In this document: piece by piece, positions 59,326 through 64,000 of the stretch
Position numbering within the stretch: the stretch's first letter is position 1
How the letters are laid out: each line of letters begins with the position of its first letter
Translations under genes and position numbers: made by a program
Source of the DNA: Hymenobacter sp. 5317J-9
GTDB taxonomy: Bacteria; Bacteroidota; Bacteroidia; Cytophagales; Hymenobacteraceae
Length of the DNA stretch: 64,000 bases
Reading direction: 5' to 3'
NCBI RefSeq assembly: GCF_022921075.1
Contig: NZ_CP095050.1
Coordinates: 3,720,001 to 3,784,000 of the forward strand
The notes under the pieces: model-generated
Databases searched by the model: none
What the model was told of the DNA's origin: nothing
Seen by the model: only the letters and a program-made list of their open reading frames with translations

Positions 59326-61203
59326 TCATTTCTGGACTGAGGCTTTCCGCAAATCCTGAAAGGCAGCCTCCAGCCCCGCTGCCTGCTTGATGGCCTCGCT
59401 CACCATCGGTCCGTTATTCTTCCACACGTTGCCCGGCCCGTTGGCATTGGCCAGGAATTTCTCGGCCGGGCACCAGTTGTCCTGCACCGTGATGTTGGAC
59501 GAGCCTTCGTCGAGGTAGAGGTAGAACCAGTGGTCGGGGTCATGCACGTAGGGCGCGCGGCCGATTTCATCGACGCGGTTTTCGGTGATGACCGTGCCGG
59601 GCTGGGCCGAGAGCGTGTACACACCGGCCACATCGTAGGTATGCTGGGCGTAGTGGTGAATGTAGTTGGCCTGCACGCGGTTGTCGCGCATGGCGTTGGC
59701 GGTTTTGGTCCAGCCCCAGCCCAGGCTGATGCCGGTGTAGGGCACCTGCGCCACTTCATTATGCCGGATGGTGACGCCCCGCACGAAGCCCGCCGCAATG
59801 CCCACCGCGCCCCAGTCCTCGTTGCCGCAGTCAGTGACGAAGTTATTTTCCAGCAGCTCATTGGTGCAGATTTCGCGCTCGTCTTTCGGGTTGTAGGGCA
59901 GGTGGGTTTCCACGCTTTCGTCGGAAAACTTACCCATTTGAATGCCATTCACGGCCACGTCACGCACGGTGCAGCCGCTGATGGCGTCGTCGTGGGTGCC
60001 GCTTTGATAATCCAGCGCAGTGGCGCCCATATGTATGAATTGGCAGCGCTCGAAGCGCGTGTGGTGGGCATTCTGTACCGTTATCCCCGCCGGTGGGCGG
60101 CCAATCCAAGCCTGGTTTTCGAGGTCAGCTTTGTCGGGCGTGCCGGGCTTGGCCAGCGAATAGCCATCGAGCAAATACATGCCCGCTTGCAAGGGCACGT
60201 GGCCCTGCTCCGAAGGTCGCAGCCAAGTGGTGTAGGCAAACGTCAGGCCTTTGAACTGCACGTAGCTCACCGGCTGGTCGAGGGTACCGACAACCTGCAC
60301 CACCGTTTCCATGGCCGGCGCTACCACCTGGGCGGTGGCCAGGTTTTCGCCGAGGCGGGGCCAGTAATACACCTGCCCGCGCGGCGCGTCATAAAACCAC
60401 TCGCCGGGCTGGTCGAGCAGTTCGATGGCGTTGGTCAGATAAAAGGCCGAGCTGCCGTTTTTACCTTTGATGATGGGCCGCGGCCAGGGGTGCTCAAACT
60501 GGATGCGGCTTTCGGGCTCCTGAAACGTCACGCGGGCTTTGTCGCCTTGCACGGTCAGGGTTTTCACGCGCAGCACGTTCACGGCCCACATTTGGTGCAA
60601 CACCATTTCCAGCTGGCCGGGTTGTTTCAAGCCGTTCAGCGCAGCAGCCGGAATAGTGGTTTCGCGCTTGTCAGTGTCCCAGGTGAGCAGGCGGGGTAGG
60701 TTGTCGTTGTTGGGGGTGCGGGCGCGGGTGCCTTTGCGGCCATTCACCCACAGCTGGCGAAAGTTGAGGGCGCGGCCCGCCAGCAGCGGCGCGGTAGCCA
60801 CCCATACCTGGCCCTGCGCAGCAGCCGGCAGGCCGGCAATTTTACCAGCTGATTTATGCCAGCCCGTTACCGGCACGCCACCGCTCAGCACCGGCCGTTC
60901 GCCGGGCGCGGCGGCTACCACCGTGGGGCTGGCGGCCGTGCCCGCGTCTTCGGGGCGAAAAAACCACGGTTCCGTCAGTCGGTACTCGCCGCCCTTCAGC
61001 CAGATGTGCACGCCATCGGCCGCTGAGGCATCGTGCAGGCGGCGCAGGTCGCGGGCATGGCGCAGGGCAGCGTTTGGGGTAGCCAGCGGCTGGGCCTGGG
61101 TGCCCGGATTGCGGTCGGAGCCGGTGGGCGCTACCCAGATGTCGGCGGCGCAGGCGGGCGCGGCACTGAACAGGCTGAGGGCGATGAATAACGTTCGAGT
61201 CAT
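59326..61203 (-). CDS. Secreted parallel beta-helix glycosidase, GH141-like
   Basis: A protein of about 625 residues starting MTRTLFIALSLFSAAPACA, a signal peptide. DIWVAPTGSDRNPGTQAQPL is typical of right-handed beta-helix proteins, followed by irregular coils (HTRFERCQFIHMGATALDYQ, GVTIRHNEVAQVPYTGISLG). The overall plan resembles GH141-type enzymes, which act on fucosylated pectin (rhamnogalacturonan II); this family link is from memory and not proven. The upstream ATG at 61341 would extend it through element m and is rejected. It follows the esterase gene and precedes the GH78 gene. Confidence 0.75.
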   Translation of the reverse strand: MTRTLFIALSLFSAAPACAADIWVAPTGSDRNPGTQAQPLATPNAALRHARDLRRLHDASAADGVHIWLKGGEYRLTEPWFFRPEDAGTAASPTVVAAAPGERPVLSGGVPVTGWHKSAGKIAGLPAAAQGQVWVATAPLLAGRALNFRQLWVNGRKGTRARTPNNDNLPRLLTWDTDKRETTIPAAALNGLKQPGQLEMVLHQMWAVNVLRVKTLTVQGDKARVTFQEPESRIQFEHPWPRPIIKGKNGSSAFYLTNAIELLDQPGEWFYDAPRGQVYYWPRLGENLATAQVVAPAMETVVQVVGTLDQPVSYVQFKGLTFAYTTWLRPSEQGHVPLQAGMYLLDGYSLAKPGTPDKADLENQAWIGRPPAGITVQNAHHTRFERCQFIHMGATALDYQSGTHDDAISGCTVRDVAVNGIQMGKFSDESVETHLPYNPKDEREICTNELLENNFVTDCGNEDWGAVGIAAGFVRGVTIRHNEVAQVPYTGISLGWGWTKTANAMRDNRVQANYIHHYAQHTYDVAGVYTLSAQPGTVITENRVDEIGRAPYVHDPDHWFYLYLDEGSSNITVQDNWCPAEKFLANANGPGNVWKNNGPMVSEAIKQAAGLEAAFQDLRKASVQK

Positions 61204-61210
61204 GCTGAAT

Positions 61211-61346
61211 GTGGCGTGGACTCTGCGAGTCCGCGTAACGAGCGCAGCGAGTAGTGCCGGCTGCACTTGAATTATGTTTGAAATCAACCGGCGCAGGCGG
61301 AGATACTCGCTGCGCTCGTTGCGCGAACTCGCAGAGTCCACGCCAC
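61211..61346. repeat. Long hairpin repeat, element m (family 2)
   Basis: 43-bp inverted repeat with two mismatches (61211-61253 and 61304-61346), the outer part beginning GTGGCGTGGACTCTGCGAGT. One of the mismatches is a possible G-U wobble pair. It shares GCGTGGACTCTGC with the hairpin at 53250. It ends 2 nt from the esterase stop. Confidence 0.9.
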
Positions 61347-61347
61347 A

Positions 61348-62742
61348 TCACGGTGCCACTGCCTTCGCGAAAACTGCCTGCAAATCCTCGAAGCTGTGCA
61401 ACGCATTTGCCGGCAGACCCTCCCCTTTCGGCCCGAAAACGCGTTGCGCCTCCTCCTTCTCAACTGTCACTTTCGACTCATCCAGCTTACCCGTTTTATC
61501 CTCGGCTGCGGCCAGGTTCAGGCTCAAGTTTTTGGCCATAAACTCGTACATCGCCTGCCGCTTGGATGGGCCGTAGTCGTGGACTTCCTTAGGCAGATGC
61601 ACGTTTTGCACGAAGCTGGATTGGCCGTAGTAGCCGTAGATTTTTTGCAAATAGGGATAGGCGACTTCGGGTGTCTGGGCGGTCCAGTCGCCGCCGTCGG
61701 TGATGGCGAGCTGAGGACGGGGGGCGGCCATGGCGGCAATTTCGGCGTTGTTGGTGCCGTTGCCGCAGAGGTGCACGGGCTGGCCGCTTTCGCAAGGGCA
61801 ACCGCCGCTGTGGTAGGTCGAAAGCATCACCACCGGCACGCTCACTTTGATTCTGTCATCCAAGGCGGTGAGCAGCATGGTTTGGCTGCCACCGCCCGAG
61901 CCGCCCGTGATGGCCACGCGGGTTTTGTCAGCGTCTTTCAGCGACAGCAGGTAGTCCAGCGCCCGCTCGCCGTTCAGGGCCTGCACCGTCATAGCAAGAC
62001 TACGGCGGTGGTCCTCGCCCTTGAATTGCAGCAGCGACTCGCCCCAGGCAAACAGGTCGTAGCTATACACCATCGCCCCCATACGAGCCAGCGTGGCGCA
62101 GCGCAATTGCGCATCGGCCCGGTAGCGCCCGTCGCCAAAATGCCCGTCGGGGCTGATGATGATGGGGATTTTGCCCTTGGCCTTAGCGGGCTTGTAGAGC
62201 GAGCCCGTCATGTAATAGCCCGGCAGCGTTTCAATGGCCACGTTCTCCACGGTATAGCCGTCGAATTGACGTTTGTTGGTGATAATAGGCTTGCTGTTTG
62301 GCTTAGCTGGCATCGGCGACAGCCGCAACGCCGACCACATGCAACTACGTAGCTCGGCTTTGCGCTTTTCCCAGGTGGCCGCGTCGTGGTACTGGCTGGC
62401 CAGTTGCGCCAGTTGCGCCGCCCCTTCGTCGGGCGTTTTGAGGTGGTACTGGAAGGTCTTGATTTTATAGGTTTTATCGCCGGTTTTCGCCGCCTGGTAA
62501 TCGAACGGGGCCAGCACGCTGCGCAGGGTCTCGTCCACGTCAGGGCGAAAGCGCCATTCGGCGTAAGTCACGTACTTGTCCTTCACCATCGCCGCGTCGG
62601 GCCGGATTTTCACCCCGTAGCGCTGCTGAATCTCCTCCAGCACCTGCTGCAAGGGCTCGCGGTACTGGTCGTCGGAGTTCTGCGCCTGGGCAGCGGTGGT
62701 GAGGAAAAGCGAACCTAAGAGCAGGCGGAAGAATCTGGACAT
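61348..62742 (-). CDS. Secreted esterase with STN-like N-terminal domain
   Basis: A 464-residue protein with a signal peptide (FRLLLGSLFLTTAAQA). Residues of about 22-105 resemble an STN-like short repeat module seen at the start of secretins and TonB receptors: VLEEIQQRYGVKIRPDAAM and RFRPDVDETLRSVLAPFDYQ. The rest is an alpha/beta hydrolase: IPIIISPDGHFGDG, and GGSGGGSQTM with the likely nucleophile Ser. It resembles carbohydrate esterases; pectin or xylan acetyl esters are plausible, but the exact substrate is unknown. The N-terminal module with an esterase is unusual. The gene lies 2 nt from element m and is followed upstream by element n. Confidence 0.82.
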   Translation of the reverse strand: MSRFFRLLLGSLFLTTAAQAQNSDDQYREPLQQVLEEIQQRYGVKIRPDAAMVKDKYVTYAEWRFRPDVDETLRSVLAPFDYQAAKTGDKTYKIKTFQYHLKTPDEGAAQLAQLASQYHDAATWEKRKAELRSCMWSALRLSPMPAKPNSKPIITNKRQFDGYTVENVAIETLPGYYMTGSLYKPAKAKGKIPIIISPDGHFGDGRYRADAQLRCATLARMGAMVYSYDLFAWGESLLQFKGEDHRRSLAMTVQALNGERALDYLLSLKDADKTRVAITGGSGGGSQTMLLTALDDRIKVSVPVVMLSTYHSGGCPCESGQPVHLCGNGTNNAEIAAMAAPRPQLAITDGGDWTAQTPEVAYPYLQKIYGYYGQSSFVQNVHLPKEVHDYGPSKRQAMYEFMAKNLSLNLAAAEDKTGKLDESKVTVEKEEAQRVFGPKGEGLPANALHSFEDLQAVFAKAVAP

Positions 62743-62784
62743 GGGTGGGAATGCTGTTGGTGTTAGGGGTGCCGCGCTAACGTA

Positions 62785-62919
62785 GGCGCCTCACCCCCTA
62801 GCCCCCTCTCCGAAAAGGAGAGGGGGAACTAGCTCTAGTTTTAGTCTTAGCCTTAGTCCCCTAGTAGGCGTCAGGCTCCCCCTCTCCTTTTCGGAGAGGG
62901 GGCCGGGGGGTGAGGCGCC
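62785..62919. repeat. Long hairpin repeat, element n (family 3)
   Basis: Inverted repeat: left arm from 62785 (GGCGCCTCACCCCC), right arm ending 62919. Each arm contains the palindrome CCCTCTCC...GGAGAGGG. The loop has CTAG- and TTAG-rich sequence. It lies between the esterase (start 62742) and the sialidase-fold gene (stop 62938), 18 nt from that stop. Confidence 0.88.
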
Positions 62920-62937
62920 ACGTTGAACGAGCCAAGC

Positions 62938-64000
62938 TCAATCTTTCGTAATCTCCGCCTCACCCACCGGCGCGGTGTACCCCTTCATCGCCGGCCACAC
63001 GCCGTTTTCAATCTTCACCAGCTTCATCTTTTTAGGGTCGAGCACGGCGTGCTTGATGCGCTGGCGCCGCCAGGTGTACACGAAATGCACCAGGCCGTCC
63101 TTGGTCTGAATCACCGACGGGTAGGAGTACTGGCTGATGGGCGAGTCTTCCAAAATGGCCACCGCGTACCACTCTTTCCCGTCTTTCGACACGGCCACGT
63201 TGAGTGGGGTGCGGGGGCCTTTGGCGAGGGTGCCGGGGGGTAGCACGTGGTTGTAGACCAGCAGTTGGCGGCCGTCTTTCAGGGTCACGGCGTCGGTGCC
63301 GGAGTTGTTGTTGGGCAGGGTGGTTTTGGCGAGGGGTGACCAGGTTTTGCCCTGGTCCGTCGACCACGTTTCGAGAATGGCGCGGTCGCGGCTGCGGCAG
63401 AGGGCTTGCAGGCGGCCGTCCTTATAGGTGAGGATGCTGGGCTGAATGGCACCCTGGGTCGCGCCGTTGGGCACGGGCGCGGTCTGGGTCCAGGTCTTGC
63501 CGAAGTCCTGCGTGGCCTCAAAATGCACCAGCCAGCCGCCGCTGCCCTCGGTGCTGGTGGGCGAAAGCAAGGTGCCGTTTTTGAGCAGCACGGGCTTGTT
63601 TTTCACCGGCCCGATGTAGCCTTCCGGCAGCGCCTGGGCCGCCGACCACGTCAGACCGTTGTCTTTGGAGGTGCGCAGCCAGCCCTTCCACTCCGAGGGT
63701 TTCGGACCAATTTTATAGAACAGCAGCAGCTCGCCGCCGGGCGCCTGGTAGAGCACCGGGTTCCAGGTAGGGTAGCGCAGGGTTTCGTTTTGGATGCCGT
63801 TGGCCACCTCCACGGGGGCGGTCCAGCGGCCGTTTTCCTGGCGGCTCACCCAGATGCCCACGTCGGGGTTGCGCTCCTTGGTGCCGCCAAACCAAGCGGC
63901 CACGAGGCCCTTGGGCGTCTCGGCGATGGTGGCGGCGTGGCTCTCGGGGAAGGGCGCTTTTTCGAAGATAAATTCGTCGGTGACGATGCCCTGTTTCCAC
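62938..64000 (-). CDS. Sialidase-fold glycosidase, partial (5' end beyond window)
   Basis: The reading frame is open from the window edge, so the start is not seen. The visible 353 residues include FPESHAATIAETPKGLVAAW, GIWVSRQENGRWTAPVE, LLFYKIGPKPSEWKGWLRTS, and repeated sialidase-like SKDGKEW and FVYTWRRQRIKHAVLD. This is a six-bladed sialidase/neuraminidase-like propeller of the kind found in bacterial pectin loci. The actual substrate (neuraminic acid, Kdo/Dha or another sugar) cannot be decided. A six-C run at 63235-63240 is read in frame normally. It is the last gene of the window. Confidence 0.82.
   Translation of the reverse strand, partial: WKQGIVTDEFIFEKAPFPESHAATIAETPKGLVAAWFGGTKERNPDVGIWVSRQENGRWTAPVEVANGIQNETLRYPTWNPVLYQAPGGELLLFYKIGPKPSEWKGWLRTSKDNGLTWSAAQALPEGYIGPVKNKPVLLKNGTLLSPTSTEGSGGWLVHFEATQDFGKTWTQTAPVPNGATQGAIQPSILTYKDGRLQALCRSRDRAILETWSTDQGKTWSPLAKTTLPNNNSGTDAVTLKDGRQLLVYNHVLPPGTLAKGPRTPLNVAVSKDGKEWYAVAILEDSPISQYSYPSVIQTKDGLVHFVYTWRRQRIKHAVLDPKKMKLVKIENGVWPAMKGYTAPVGEAEITKD

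Noticed and set aside
59216..59329. N-terminal extension of the GH78 protein upstream of 59188
   Set aside because: It would be encoded by hairpin repeat l. The ATG at 59188 begins a normal signal peptide.

Overview
The window looks like chromosomal DNA of a GC-rich member of the Bacteroidota, most likely a Hymenobacter-like member of the Cytophagales. This is inferred from the complete Bat aerotolerance operon (moxR-DUF58-batA-batB-batC-batD-batE), many Ala-Gln type signal peptides, a large set of pectin-active hydrolases, short coupled gene junctions, and hairpin repeats that read as 'RHAERSEAS' when translated. No rRNA, tRNA, CRISPR array, integrase or transposase gene was seen.

Layout. 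(1) 0.17-1.3 kb: GDP-mannose 4,6-dehydratase, with a long hairpin after its stop. (2) 1.5-5.4 kb: GH43 glycosidase, CE8 pectin methylesterase and an alpha/beta hydrolase; the GH43 and the hydrolase have signal peptides one reading frame away from the enzyme. (3) 5.6-13.3 kb, minus strand: an eight-gene Bat operon with overlapping or adjacent junctions. (4) 13.3-23.5 kb, minus strand: six exported proteins of unknown function (TPR, two small-domain proteins, a short propeller-like protein, a coiled-coil protein, a leucine-rich-repeat protein); two share a repeated small module. (5) 23.5-25.4 kb: an AT-rich divergent region, one unknown exported protein, and a gene-free stretch with a promoter-like motif. 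(6) 25.4-64 kb: a catabolic island aimed at pectin side chains, probably rhamnogalacturonan: two GH78, one GH106, two GH2, GH127, a propeller glycosidase, a SASA-type esterase, a frameshifted DUF5703 protein, a GH141-like beta-helix protein, an STN-like/esterase fusion, a secreted rhamnose-mutarotase-like protein, a sialidase-fold protein cut by the window end, and two transporters (FucP-type MFS and SSS). No SusC/SusD pair or regulator is visible.

Inside the island at 35.4-43.5 kb lies an odd gene set: two solute-binding-protein-fold proteins without signal peptides or ABC permease/ATPase genes, a tandem-fused type III CoA-transferase, a Gfo/Idh/MocA oxidoreductase, a MaoC-type hydratase and a FucP-type permease. 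Three of these genes overlap end to start. I know of no described pathway with this composition; it is my best candidate for an undescribed system, perhaps a CoA-thioester route for a sugar-derived acid.

Two sequence-level patterns stand out. First, about fifteen hairpin repeats (four families) lie between 29 and 63 kb and none were found before 29 kb; eleven belong to one family, and nearly all begin or end 0-38 nt from a stop codon, with one case of matched changes in both arms. One repeat lies inside the signal-peptide region of a GH2 gene and another encodes the same protein's C-terminal tail. Second, four genes carry a one-base frame break, always in the same direction and always in a G/C run of four to six bases, which points to sequence error, decay or slippage.
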